Below the pieces are notes generated by a model. It was not told where the DNA came from. It did no database searches and saw only the letters and a list, made by a program, of their open reading frames with translations. DNA of 49,085 nucleotides, taken from positions 1-49,085 of the forward strand of contig CAKZUT010000119.1 of NCBI GenBank assembly GCA_937922185.1, read 5' to 3'. How positions within the stretch are numbered: position 1 is the stretch's first letter; the number at the start of each line of letters is the position of its first letter. Of this stretch, positions 35,389 to 43,760 are shown one piece after another. This stretch comes from an uncultured Neomegalonema sp. Lineage in GTDB: Bacteria > Pseudomonadota > Alphaproteobacteria > Rhodobacterales > Rhodobacteraceae. A program made the translations under genes and the position numbers.

Positions 35389-35419
35389 TCGCGTCCCCGC
35401 CGGGTGGCGGGTATCGCGA
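35389..35419 (+). terminator. Long hairpin after the acidic peptide gene
   Basis: TCGCG (35389-35393) pairs with CGCGA (35415-35419), and inside it CCCGCC (35396-35401) pairs with GGCGGG (35406-35411) around GGGT. It starts 3 bp after the peptide stop codon. No T-run, so either a factor-dependent terminator or a stabiliser. Confidence 0.5.
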
Positions 35420-35476
35420 ACGGCTCTGGGGGGGCCGGGCAGACCGGGGCAGAAGTCCCGGCGAGCCGCACGATCC

Positions 35477-35926
35477 CTATCGCTGATACTTGATGAAGGG
35501 TGTCAGCGTGGCAATGCGGTCGTAGAGTTTGCGCGCTTGCGTATTGAAATCCTGCGTCAGCCAATAGACCGATGGGCATCCACGTCGATCCGCCTCGGCA
35601 TAGACCGCTTCGATCAGCCTGCGTCCGATACCCTTGCCGCGCGCAGCGGGATCGGCATAGAGATCCTGTAGATAGATCACATCCTCGATCCGCCAGTTAT
35701 GCGGGTGCTGGATATAATGGACGAGGCCGACCGGCGAGCCGTCCATCTCCGCGATGAAACACCCCATGGTCAGGGTCGCCGGATCCAGCAACCGCGCGAA
35801 TGTATTGTCGTATACGGCATCGGCGACATCGGATTCGTAGAAGTCCAGATAGGCCCTCCATAACCTTGCCCATTCCTTGCGATCATTCTCGTGAAGCGGG
35901 CGGATCAGGATGGTGTCGCCTGGCAT
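35477..35926 (-). CDS. GNAT-family N-acetyltransferase
   Basis: 149 residues. Acetyl-CoA binding motif A is DLYADPAARGKGIGRRLIEA, with LIRPLHENDRKEW at the N-terminus and YWLTQDFNTQARKLYDRI at the C-terminus. Transfers acetyl from acetyl-CoA to an amine; substrate unknown. GGAG precedes the ATG. Divergent from the cyclase gene. Confidence 0.9.
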   Translation of the reverse strand: MPGDTILIRPLHENDRKEWARLWRAYLDFYESDVADAVYDNTFARLLDPATLTMGCFIAEMDGSPVGLVHYIQHPHNWRIEDVIYLQDLYADPAARGKGIGRRLIEAVYAEADRRGCPSVYWLTQDFNTQARKLYDRIATLTPFIKYQR

Positions 35927-36006
35927 TTCGATAGTCTCCGGTTTGACGGGCCTGCGGTCCGGCGCTTTATCTTACCTGATCCATATCCGAAAAAGGAGTC
36001 AGGTCG

Positions 36007-36828
36007 ATGTGCGTTCCGGGATGTCACGCTGCGATTCATTCAAAACTCAACAGGCGCGGTTTGTTTAAGGCGGGGGCGGCGGCACTGGCCGCAGGCACCC
36101 TTGCCGGTGCCGCCTCCCCCGCACGGGCGAAGGGTATCCGTGTCTTTAACCGCGTCGTGGATCTGACCCATACCCTGACGCCGGATTTCCCGACCTATAT
36201 CCCCGACTGGGCACTTGGGGTCGAGCAACTGACGACCTTCGCGGAGAACGGTTTCAATACCCGCCGCTATACCATGGTCGAGCATTGCGGCACCCATATC
36301 GACGCTCCCATCCATTTCGCCGCCGAGGGCGCGACGGTCGATGAAATTCCGCTGGATGATCTCGTCCTGCCTCTGGCCGTGATCGACGTGCGGGCGCAGG
36401 CGGCGGAGAATCCCGATTACCAGCTTTCGCCGGATGACCTGGCCGCATGGGAAGCCAAGCACGGCGATATCCCCGAAGGGGCCTGCATCGCGATGAATTC
36501 CGGCTGGGCGGCCAAGGCCCCCGGTGACGGCTTCGCCAACCGCGACGACGAGGGCGTGATGCATTTCCCCGGTTTCCATGTGGAGGCGGCGGATATGCTG
36601 ATGAGCGAGCGTGGCGCGCTTGGGCTGGCCTCGGATACCCTGTCGCTCGATCACGGTGCATCGCAGACTTTCGACACCCATTACGCATGGCTTCCCTCGG
36701 GTCGCTGGGGCGTCGAGTGCATCGCGGGACTCGACGATGTTCCGGCAGTCGGCGCGACGGTGGTGGTCGCCACCCCCAAGGTCGGCGGCGGTACGGGCGG
36801 CAATTCCCGCATCATGGCACTGGTCTGA
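36007..36828 (+). CDS. Tat-exported cyclase-family metal-dependent hydrolase (kynurenine formamidase-like fold)
   Basis: 273 residues. The metal-binding motif EHCGTHIDAPIHF (HxGTHxDxPxH) defines the cyclase/kynurenine formamidase family, with later H and E ligands in LSLDHGAS and GVECI. The N-terminus holds NRRGLFKAGAAALAAG, a twin-arginine signal, so the enzyme works in the periplasm, unusual for this mostly cytosolic family. Before it stands MCVPGCHAAIH, with two Cys and two His, which might bind metal or be cleaved off. AAAGGAG upstream. Substrate unknown; not a proven formamidase. Confidence 0.9.
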   Translation: MCVPGCHAAIHSKLNRRGLFKAGAAALAAGTLAGAASPARAKGIRVFNRVVDLTHTLTPDFPTYIPDWALGVEQLTTFAENGFNTRRYTMVEHCGTHIDAPIHFAAEGATVDEIPLDDLVLPLAVIDVRAQAAENPDYQLSPDDLAAWEAKHGDIPEGACIAMNSGWAAKAPGDGFANRDDEGVMHFPGFHVEAADMLMSERGALGLASDTLSLDHGASQTFDTHYAWLPSGRWGVECIAGLDDVPAVGATVVVATPKVGGGTGGNSRIMALV

Positions 36829-37003
36829 CGGCAGATACGTCTCGCTCCGGCGGATTTGCCGGGGCGGGATGCCGAAATCGACTGTTGCACTGCGGCATGG
36901 GGCGAGCAGCTTCCTGCCCGCTCCGTCTTTACCTTTAGGTCACAATCTGCACTCTGTGACGGAGCAGTGATCCCCTGTCGGGATCGGGTCGGAGTGACGG
37001 GCG

Positions 37004-38626
37004 ATGCACAATCCCCCCCGGATGGCGCTTGTCGTGGTCCCTTTTTTCGTCTTTGCGGGCGTATGGTGGGCTTTCCGCCGGGGATTCGGTGCGTCCATCA
37101 TGAACTGGACCGAATGGGCGCGCGAGTGGACCGTCGGCGTGTTCGGCTGGCTGTATCTCGGCGTCGGCGCGCTTTCGATCCTCGCCCTGATCCTCGCCCT
37201 GGTCTGTATCGGCACGGTCAGGATCGGCGGGCCGTCGGCTCCGATACGGGTCACCCCCTTTGAAGCGATCGCCTATGGCTTTGCGGCCAGTACCTCCATC
37301 GGCATCCTTTTCTGGGCGGCGGGTGAGCCGCTCTACCACGTCCATCTCCCGCCGCCGGTCCTCGGTTTGCGTGCTCTGTCGCCTGAAGCGCAGATCATGG
37401 CGCGCACGGCGACCTATCTGCATTGGGGTATCCTGATGCATGTCACCTTCGGCCTGTTCATGGTCGCCTTCGCCCTCGCCACCGGAACCCTGCGCGGGCG
37501 ACGCTCGGTCGAGAGCGTGATTGCAGGCGCGCGGTTACGGCGTCGGGCGGCATGGGGTGATTTTCTGGACGGCACCGTCTTTCTCTTCGTCATTCTCGCC
37601 CTGATCGCGGCTCTGGCCAGCGCGGTCGTGTCGGTCACCGCGCAGGGACTGGCAATTTCCGGCACACGGCTGGGAGGCGGCACCATGACCGGCGTTCTGG
37701 TCTTTCTGGTGCTGGCCTCGGTCTTTCTCGGCGCGCGGCCTATCGGCGCGAGCATGGCGGCGACCGCGCGTGTGGCGCTGGTCCTGTTGCTCGTCTTCCT
37801 GTTGCTGGTTCTGATCTTCGGACCACGCGGATATGCTTTTATCGGAGGGATCAAGGCGGCATGGGGTGTGCTCCGGTATTTCCCGAGCCTGATGTTCAAC
37901 GGCTTTCTGCAAGACCCCGGTGCATGGGCGGGGCGGTGGACGATCACCCATCTGGGCGGCTGGATGCTGCTGGCGCCGGTCATCGGCTATGCGCTCAGCC
38001 GCGCGGCGCGGGGATACACACTGGCCCATGCCATCGTATTTCTCGTCATAATGCCGATGTTCGTCAGCATATTCTGCATTCTCGTGCTGGGCGGGCTGGC
38101 GCTGAACATCGACCGCGTGGATGGCAGTCTGTGGGCCTCGGTTCCCCGTCTCGGAACCGACAGCGCCCTGTTGCTGGCGCTCAACGAATTATGGGCACCG
38201 AAATTCCTGCGCGTCATCCTGCTGATCCTCAGCGTTCTGTTTTTCGTGACATTCGCCGGCGCGACCGTTCATGCGATCATGCATATCGTCGTTCCCGGCG
38301 AGGATTCGGATCGGCGCGTTATCACCGAAAGGCGGGCATTATTGCTGGTATGGGGGCTGGCCTTCGGCTTCGCGGCGTGGTGCCTGCTGCATTACGGCGG
38401 CATCGGTGCTATCGCCTCGACCTCTCGCCTCGGCGCGATCCCGGCGGTTTTCGTGACACTCGGCGCGGTGCTGACAGTCTTGCGGTTATGCCTGACAGCG
38501 CCCGGAAAACTGCGTCCGCCCGTCGAAGAGGTTGACGCCTCCGCCTATCGTCACCAGAAGAGTTTCGATGTCAAAGCAGGGGAAGTCGTTGGCCGGGTCA
38601 AGGCGGGCGACCGGAGGAAATCGTGA
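37004..38626 (+). CDS. Divergent BCCT-family (betaine/carnitine/choline) transporter
   Basis: 540 residues, about 12 membrane segments. VTPFEAIAYGFAASTSIGILFWAAGEPLYH matches the BCCT third-helix region, but the sodium-linked glycine stretch GxGIG is replaced by STSIG. The tryptophan box of helix 8 (WAWWxxWxPF in BetP) is mostly lost: HLGGWMLLAPV keeps one Trp. The ligand is therefore probably not a classical quaternary ammonium compound, or coupling differs. The ATG at 37004 follows a GTGACGGGC context without a strong ribosome-binding site. Its stop overlaps the HerA-like gene start region, so both genes are coupled. Confidence 0.85.
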   Translation: MHNPPRMALVVVPFFVFAGVWWAFRRGFGASIMNWTEWAREWTVGVFGWLYLGVGALSILALILALVCIGTVRIGGPSAPIRVTPFEAIAYGFAASTSIGILFWAAGEPLYHVHLPPPVLGLRALSPEAQIMARTATYLHWGILMHVTFGLFMVAFALATGTLRGRRSVESVIAGARLRRRAAWGDFLDGTVFLFVILALIAALASAVVSVTAQGLAISGTRLGGGTMTGVLVFLVLASVFLGARPIGASMAATARVALVLLLVFLLLVLIFGPRGYAFIGGIKAAWGVLRYFPSLMFNGFLQDPGAWAGRWTITHLGGWMLLAPVIGYALSRAARGYTLAHAIVFLVIMPMFVSIFCILVLGGLALNIDRVDGSLWASVPRLGTDSALLLALNELWAPKFLRVILLILSVLFFVTFAGATVHAIMHIVVPGEDSDRRVITERRALLLVWGLAFGFAAWCLLHYGGIGAIASTSRLGAIPAVFVTLGAVLTVLRLCLTAPGKLRPPVEEVDASAYRHQKSFDVKAGEVVGRVKAGDRRKS

Positions 38627-40221
38627 TGGATCAGGACAGCATCTTCATCGGAGGCGGCGGCGAGGATTATGCCGTAGCGCAGAACCTGCTGCTGAAATAC
38701 GGCAACCGCCACGGCCTGATCGCCGGGGCCACCGGCACGGGCAAGACTGTCTCGCTGCAAATTCTGGCCGAGGGGTTTTCGCAGGCTGGGGTGCCCGTCT
38801 TCCTCGCCGACGTCAAATCCGATCTCTCCGGTCTCGCCGCCGCCGGAACCCACGAGCACAAGCTGCATGACAAGCTGATCTCGCGGGCGGAAACCATCGG
38901 GTTCGAGGATTACGGCTATGACGATTTCCCGGTTGTCTTCTGGGATCTGTTCGGCGAACAGGGCCACCCCGTCCGCACCACTGTCACCGAGATGGGGCCG
39001 CTTCTCCTGTCGCAGCTTCTGGGCCTGAACGAGACGCAGGAAGGCGTCATCAACATCGCCTTCACCATCGCCGACGATCAGGGAATGCTGTTGCTCGATC
39101 TGAAAGATCTGCGCGCGATCCTCAATCATGTGGGTGAGAATGCGAGCGAAATCTCGACCACCTACGGCTATGTCACCAAATCCAGTGTCGGGGCCATCCT
39201 GCGTCGGCTTCTTGTGCTGGAACAGCAGGGGGGCGAGGCCTTCTTCGGCGAACCGGCCCTGAAACTGACTGACATGATCGCCCTGACCCCGAAAGGGCAG
39301 GGCCGGATCAATATCCTCGCCGCCGAAAAACTGATGCAGTCGCCCAAACTCTACGCGACCTTCCTGCTCTGGTTGCTCTCGGAACTGTTCGAGGAACTTC
39401 CCGAGGTCGGCGACCCTGACAAACCGAAATTCGTGTTCTTCTTCGACGAGGCCCATCTCCTGTTCGAGGATGCCCCCAAGGCTTTGATCGACAAGGTGGA
39501 AATGGTCGCTCGTCTCATCCGCTCGAAAGGTGTCGGCGTCTATTTCATCACCCAGAATCCGGCGGATGTACCCGACGACATCCTCGGCCAGCTCGGCAAC
39601 CGGGTCCAGCATGCCTTGCGAGCCTATACCCCCCGCGACCGCAAGGCCCTGCGCGCGGCGGCCCAGACCTTCCGCCTGAACCCGCGCTTTGATGCCGAAC
39701 TGGCCATCCCCGATCTCGGCACCGGCGAGGCACTGGTCTCGACGCTGGAGGCCAAAGGCGCACCCTCCATGGTCGAGCGCACTCTCGTCCGCCCGCCTTC
39801 CTCGCGTCTCGGCCCCCTCACCGATGCCGAGCGCAGGGACATCATCGACAGTTCACCCCTCTTCGGCGTCTACGACGACCCCATCGACCGTGAGAGTGCA
39901 TTCGAGCAACTCAACGGACGCACCGAGCAGGCTGTGCCGCAGGCGGGCGGCGGGGGCGAGCTGACCATTGATTTTGAACAGTTCAACAGCGCCCGCCGCT
40001 ATGTGCCGACCAATGTTCCCGCCGCCCGTCAGACCCGCGCCTCGAACCGGCGTATGGCCCCGGCGCAGCGTGAGGAGGCACCCGCTGCGAAGAAACCCAG
40101 GGGCAGACAGCGGCAGACGGTGGCCGAGGCCGCTATGAAGTCCTTCGCCCGATCTGTCTCGTCCCGTATCGGGCGGGAAATCGTGCGGGGTGTTCTGGGC
40201 GGGGTGTTCCGGGGGCGGTAA
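38626..40221 (+). CDS. HerA-like (DUF853) hexameric ATPase
   Basis: 531 residues from the ATG at 38626, GGAGG 8 bp upstream; a GTG at 38623 is an alternative. Walker A GATGTGKT (about residue 34), Walker B FVFFFDEAHLLF, and the FtsK/HerA-type core (ITQNPADVPDDILGQLGNRVQHALRAYTP). The C-terminal 130 residues are basic and disordered. Family members are DNA translocases or helicases, called DUF853 when not linked to NurA; no nuclease is present here. The start lies on the stop of the BCCT gene. Confidence 0.9.
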   Translation: MDQDSIFIGGGGEDYAVAQNLLLKYGNRHGLIAGATGTGKTVSLQILAEGFSQAGVPVFLADVKSDLSGLAAAGTHEHKLHDKLISRAETIGFEDYGYDDFPVVFWDLFGEQGHPVRTTVTEMGPLLLSQLLGLNETQEGVINIAFTIADDQGMLLLDLKDLRAILNHVGENASEISTTYGYVTKSSVGAILRRLLVLEQQGGEAFFGEPALKLTDMIALTPKGQGRINILAAEKLMQSPKLYATFLLWLLSELFEELPEVGDPDKPKFVFFFDEAHLLFEDAPKALIDKVEMVARLIRSKGVGVYFITQNPADVPDDILGQLGNRVQHALRAYTPRDRKALRAAAQTFRLNPRFDAELAIPDLGTGEALVSTLEAKGAPSMVERTLVRPPSSRLGPLTDAERRDIIDSSPLFGVYDDPIDRESAFEQLNGRTEQAVPQAGGGGELTIDFEQFNSARRYVPTNVPAARQTRASNRRMAPAQREEAPAAKKPRGRQRQTVAEAAMKSFARSVSSRIGREIVRGVLGGVFRGR

Positions 40222-40920
40222 TCACCCGATCCCCACATATCGCTGCACCAGTGCCGGATCGGCGCGCAGTACCGACGCATCCACCGTCTCGCGCGGCGCT
40301 CCGTTCTCGATGAACAGCACCCGGTCGGCAATGGACAACACCGCATCGACCCGCTGTTCCACGAGAATAATGGCCGTGTCACCGCCCCGTAATTCGGTCA
40401 CCACATCCCGGATCAGCGCGATCATCGACGGCTGCAATCCCTCGGTCGGCTCGTCCAGCAACAGTACGCCCGGCTCCAGACACAGCGCGCGGGCCATGGC
40501 CAGCATCTGCTGCTCCCCGCCCGACAGCGTGCCCGAAACCTGTTTCAACCGGTCCCGCAGGACGGGGAACAGTTCCAGCATCCGTTCGCGCACGTCCCGG
40601 CCCCGCCCGCGCGTCATCAGCCCGATCTCCAGATTTTCCGCCACGGTCATCTCCGCGAACAGTCGCCGTCCCTGCGGCACATAGCCAATGCCGCGTTCGG
40701 CTATCTCATGGGCGGGCAGGGCGGTCAGCGCGTCCCCGTCGAGAATCACGCTGCCCGACCGCGCCCTGACCAGCCCCATGATCGTTTTCAGCGTCGTGGT
40801 CTTTCCCGCACCGTTGCGCCCCAGCAGGCACAGAATTTCGCCGCGCCGCGCCTCCAGCGCCATACCGCGCAAGACCTGCACATTGCCGTAGAACGCATCG
40901 ATTCCGGTCAGGGTCAGCAT
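40222..40920 (-). CDS. livF: Branched-chain amino acid-type ABC transporter ATP-binding protein LivF
   Basis: 232 residues from the ATG at 40918-40920; the ORF is open to 40965 but only the family start fits. Walker A GRNGAGKTTTLKTI, ABC signature LSGGEQQMLAMARAL, Walker B VLLLDEPTEGL and H-loop equivalent (VEQR). Energises the importer with LivG in the membrane; 10 bp after livG. Substrate set by the binding protein (43761-45062). Confidence 0.93.
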   Translation of the reverse strand: MLTLTGIDAFYGNVQVLRGMALEARRGEILCLLGRNGAGKTTTLKTIMGLVRARSGSVILDGDALTALPAHEIAERGIGYVPQGRRLFAEMTVAENLEIGLMTRGRGRDVRERMLELFPVLRDRLKQVSGTLSGGEQQMLAMARALCLEPGVLLLDEPTEGLQPSMIALIRDVVTELRGGDTAIILVEQRVDAVLSIADRVLFIENGAPRETVDASVLRADPALVQRYVGIG

Positions 40921-40930
40921 ATCATCACCG

Positions 40931-41653
40931 TCATCCCCCCAGATACGCCGTCTGGACCGCCGCATTCTCCCGGATCGCGTCCGGTGTTCCCTCGGCCAGA
41001 ATCCGACCCTGATCCAGCACCGTGATCGTCTCCGCGAGAGCCATGACCACCGGCATATTATGCTCGATCAGCAGGATCGTCGTCTCCTGTGCCACTTCCC
41101 GGATCAGGGTGATGAAATCGGCAATCTCGCTGTCGGCCAGCCCCTGTGTCGGCTCGTCGAGGATCAGCACTTTCGGCCCGAGCGCCAGCCCCATAGCGAC
41201 CTCCAGCAATCGCTGGTGGCCGTAGCTTTGCGAGGAGGCGATCTCCCGCGACCGATCCGCCAGCCCCACGCGCTCCAGCGCCGCCATGGCCCGTTCCCTG
41301 ACATGGCCGCCGCCATCGAGTGTCACACGCCTCTGTGCGGGCAGGGCAACATTGTCATAGAGGCTCAGATTTCCGAAGATGCTGGTGATCTGGAACGTAT
41401 AGGCGATGCCCGATGCCACGCGCTCATGGGCGGGCATCGCCGTGATATCGCGCCCCTCGAAGGTGATGCGCCCCGCCGTCGGCGGAAACCGCCCGCAAAG
41501 CAGGCTCACGAATGTCGTCTTCCCCGCCCCGTTCGGCCCGATCACCGCGCGGATTTCTCCCTTGTTCAGCGTGAACGCCGCCACATCGACCGCCCGCAGG
41601 CCCCCGAAATCCTTCACCAGTCCTTCGGCACTGAGTTGCGCTACGGCAGCCAT
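40931..41653 (-). CDS. livG: Branched-chain amino acid-type ABC transporter ATP-binding protein LivG
   Basis: 240 residues from the ATG at 41651-41653; it overlaps the livM stop by 13 bp. Walker A GPNGAGKTTFVSLL, the LivG-type region around SYGHQRLLEVAMGLAL (signature), Walker B VLILDEPTQGL and LLIEHNM. Extra open frame upstream is a shadow of livM. Partner of LivF. Confidence 0.94.
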   Translation of the reverse strand: MAAVAQLSAEGLVKDFGGLRAVDVAAFTLNKGEIRAVIGPNGAGKTTFVSLLCGRFPPTAGRITFEGRDITAMPAHERVASGIAYTFQITSIFGNLSLYDNVALPAQRRVTLDGGGHVRERAMAALERVGLADRSREIASSQSYGHQRLLEVAMGLALGPKVLILDEPTQGLADSEIADFITLIREVAQETTILLIEHNMPVVMALAETITVLDQGRILAEGTPDAIRENAAVQTAYLGG

Positions 41654-42636
41654 GGAATCATCCTCGCGCGCACGGTGCCGAGCAATCCTCTGGGCGCGAA
41701 CAACACCAGCAGGACCAGCGCCACCCCCACCAGCAGCAGATAGGCCGAGGCCAGCCCCGGTGCTTCGATCCCGAATTGCGTTTCCACCATCCCCGCCAAT
41801 CCCGGCATGATGGTTCCGCTCGCATAATCGACCAGATAGAACATCAGTACCGTACCGAGCAGCGGCCCCAGCGTCGTGCCCGGCCCGCCCAACAACACCC
41901 AGAGCAGCGGAAAGATCGAATACTGCACGGCGGCGAAACTCGCCCCCGCATAGCCGAACAGCACCGCATAGGCCGCCCCCGCCGCCCCGGCCATGACGGC
42001 GGAGAGGACGAGCGCCAGCAGCTTGTAGCGGAACGGGTCGAAGCCCAGCATCCGCACCCGGTCCTCGTTCTCCCGGATCGCCACCAGTACCCGCCCCGCC
42101 TTCGACTGCACCACCGCTGCGCTGGCGATGAGACATATGGAAAACAGCGTCAGGGCCGCGAAATACCGTGTCGTCGTATCCGACAGGTCCAGCCCGCCGA
42201 TGGTCCGCACTGATTGCGCGATGGTGAACCCCTCATCCCCGCGCGTATATTCGTTGTAGTAGAGGATCGTGAGATAGGCCGCCTCGGCGAACATCAGCGT
42301 TACGATCATGAACCCCACGCCGATGGTCCGCAGCGCCAGAAACCCGACCACGATCCCGGCGATCAGCGCGCAGATGACGCCGACCACGAAAGCCGGGCCG
42401 ACGCTCCACTCCGCCAGCCGGATCATCAGGGCGCAGCCATACATCCCGGCAGCAAAGAACATCGCATGGCCGAGGCTCAGCAACCCTGTATATCCGAACA
42501 GCAGATTGTATCCGGTCGCATAGACCGCCAGCACCATGATCCGCGCGAGGTTGCCGTGGTGGTACTCCGACAGGACCGGCTCCAGCGCAACGAGCGCCGC
42601 GATGACGAAGCTATGGAGCAGGATCGACCGGATCAT
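41641..42636 (-). CDS. livM: Branched-chain amino acid-type ABC transporter permease LivM
   Basis: 331 residues, about ten hydrophobic segments. YNLLFGYTGLLSLGHAMFF is the LivM core motif, and MLGFDPFRYKLLALVLSA follows the EAA-like coupling loop. Overlaps livG (13 bp) and livH (4 bp). Confidence 0.95.
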   Translation of the reverse strand: MIRSILLHSFVIAALVALEPVLSEYHHGNLARIMVLAVYATGYNLLFGYTGLLSLGHAMFFAAGMYGCALMIRLAEWSVGPAFVVGVICALIAGIVVGFLALRTIGVGFMIVTLMFAEAAYLTILYYNEYTRGDEGFTIAQSVRTIGGLDLSDTTTRYFAALTLFSICLIASAAVVQSKAGRVLVAIRENEDRVRMLGFDPFRYKLLALVLSAVMAGAAGAAYAVLFGYAGASFAAVQYSIFPLLWVLLGGPGTTLGPLLGTVLMFYLVDYASGTIMPGLAGMVETQFGIEAPGLASAYLLLVGVALVLLVLFAPRGLLGTVRARMIPWLP

Positions 42637-43556
42637 GCCGCCCGCGCCCCGAACAGTCCCTGCGGACGGAACACCAGCACCATCGCCACCAGCAACGTCG
42701 CGAGTATCTTCGCCAGCGTCGGCTCATAGAGCGTTGAAATGATGCCATCCGACAACCCGATGAAGATCGCCGCCACCAGCGTTCCCCTGAGCGACCCAAG
42801 CCCGCCGAGGATCACCACGATGAAGGACAATAACAGCGGATCGCCCCCCATCAGATAATGCGCCTGCTGGATCGGCACGATCAGCACCGCCCCTATCGCG
42901 GCCAGCCCCGCCCCCAGCGCGAAGACGCCCGCATAGACCTTATCGACCGGAATTCCAAAGGCTTGCGCTGTTTCCCTGTCATACTGCGTCGCCCGCATGA
43001 TCAACCCGATCTTCGTGCGCGTCAGCACCAGCCAGACGACCAGCATCAGCAGGATCGCCGCCCCGACCACCGACAGCTTGTAGCCCGAATACCCGAACCA
43101 GGGCGTCTGTACCCGAAAGTCGAACGGGGCCTCCACCGGCCTTGCATCGGGACCGTAAAAGGTCAGCGCAAGTTGCTGGATAATATACAGAATTCCGATT
43201 GTCGCCACGATGGTTGCCTCTGGATCGTAGTCCAGCCGCTTCAGCACCAGCCAGTCCGTCGCCGCAGCCATGGATGCGACCACCAGCGGCGCGACGATCA
43301 GGGCAATGCCGAAGCCCAGCCATGGCGGACCGCCCACCGTGCCGCTGACCGTATGGGTGATGAACCACGCCAGCACCGCGCCCAGCATATAGAATTCACC
43401 ATGGGCGACATTCACCACCCGCATGATCCCGAACACGATGGACAGCCCCAGCGCGGTTAAGGCGAGAACGGCGGCAAGCACGGTCCCCTCCAGCACCCCC
43501 GCCGCGAGCAGGGCAGGATGCGGAAGGGAGAAGGGAAGGTAGGAGATGAGGTCCAC
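42633..43556 (-). CDS. livH: Branched-chain amino acid-type ABC transporter permease LivH
   Basis: 307 residues, eight or more membrane segments with GIMRVVNVAHGEFYMLGA (LivH signature) and MRATQYDRETAQAFGIP coupling loop. GTG start at 43554-43556, without a strong ribosome-binding site, 26 bp after the palindromic element; its stop overlaps livM by ATGA. Confidence 0.94.
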   Translation of the reverse strand: MDLISYLPFSLPHPALLAAGVLEGTVLAAVLALTALGLSIVFGIMRVVNVAHGEFYMLGAVLAWFITHTVSGTVGGPPWLGFGIALIVAPLVVASMAAATDWLVLKRLDYDPEATIVATIGILYIIQQLALTFYGPDARPVEAPFDFRVQTPWFGYSGYKLSVVGAAILLMLVVWLVLTRTKIGLIMRATQYDRETAQAFGIPVDKVYAGVFALGAGLAAIGAVLIVPIQQAHYLMGGDPLLLSFIVVILGGLGSLRGTLVAAIFIGLSDGIISTLYEPTLAKILATLLVAMVLVFRPQGLFGARAA

Positions 43557-43581
43557 GGATTTGCAGCCAGTCTTTGAATGA

Positions 43582-43663
43582 TGTCACCCCGCGATCTGAT
43601 CGCGGGGTCCATGTTTCAGCAAGGGCGTCACGATGGATACCATGGTCAGACCACGGAATGACA
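43582..43663. repeat. REP-like palindromic element in the binding-protein/permease gap
   Basis: 82 bp with imperfect termini (TGTCACCCCGC at 43582 and ACGGAATGACA ending 43663). It contains a 9-bp stem hairpin CCCCGCGAT/ATCGCGGGG (43587-43595, 43599-43607). Its layout is that of dispersed intergenic palindromes in related genomes. It separates the solute-binding protein gene from livH. Confidence 0.65.
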
Positions 43664-43678
43664 ATCGCCTTCAGTCAA

Positions 43679-43754
43679 TCTCGATCAGGTGGAGCCGGAA
43701 AGTGCCCTCAGACGCGCAGCGCCTGGCGTGTTCGATGACCCGACCTGATCGAGA
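43679..43754. repeat. Long inverted repeat directly after the binding-protein stop codon
   Basis: TCTCGATCAGGT (43679-43690) and ACCTGATCGAGA (43743-43754) are perfect 12-bp arms around a 52-nt loop. On the minus strand the element starts 6 nt after the stop of the binding-protein gene. It could fold as a large stem-loop that blocks 3' exonucleases or attenuates transcription into livH. Confidence 0.7.
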
Positions 43755-43760
43755 ATGCCT

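Noticed and set aside
36939-36960. GTCACA-N10-TGTGAC inverted repeat as a CRP/FNR site
   Set aside because: Half-sites point the opposite way from TGTGA-N6-TCACA and the spacer is wrong; more likely a chance or structural repeat before the BCCT gene.
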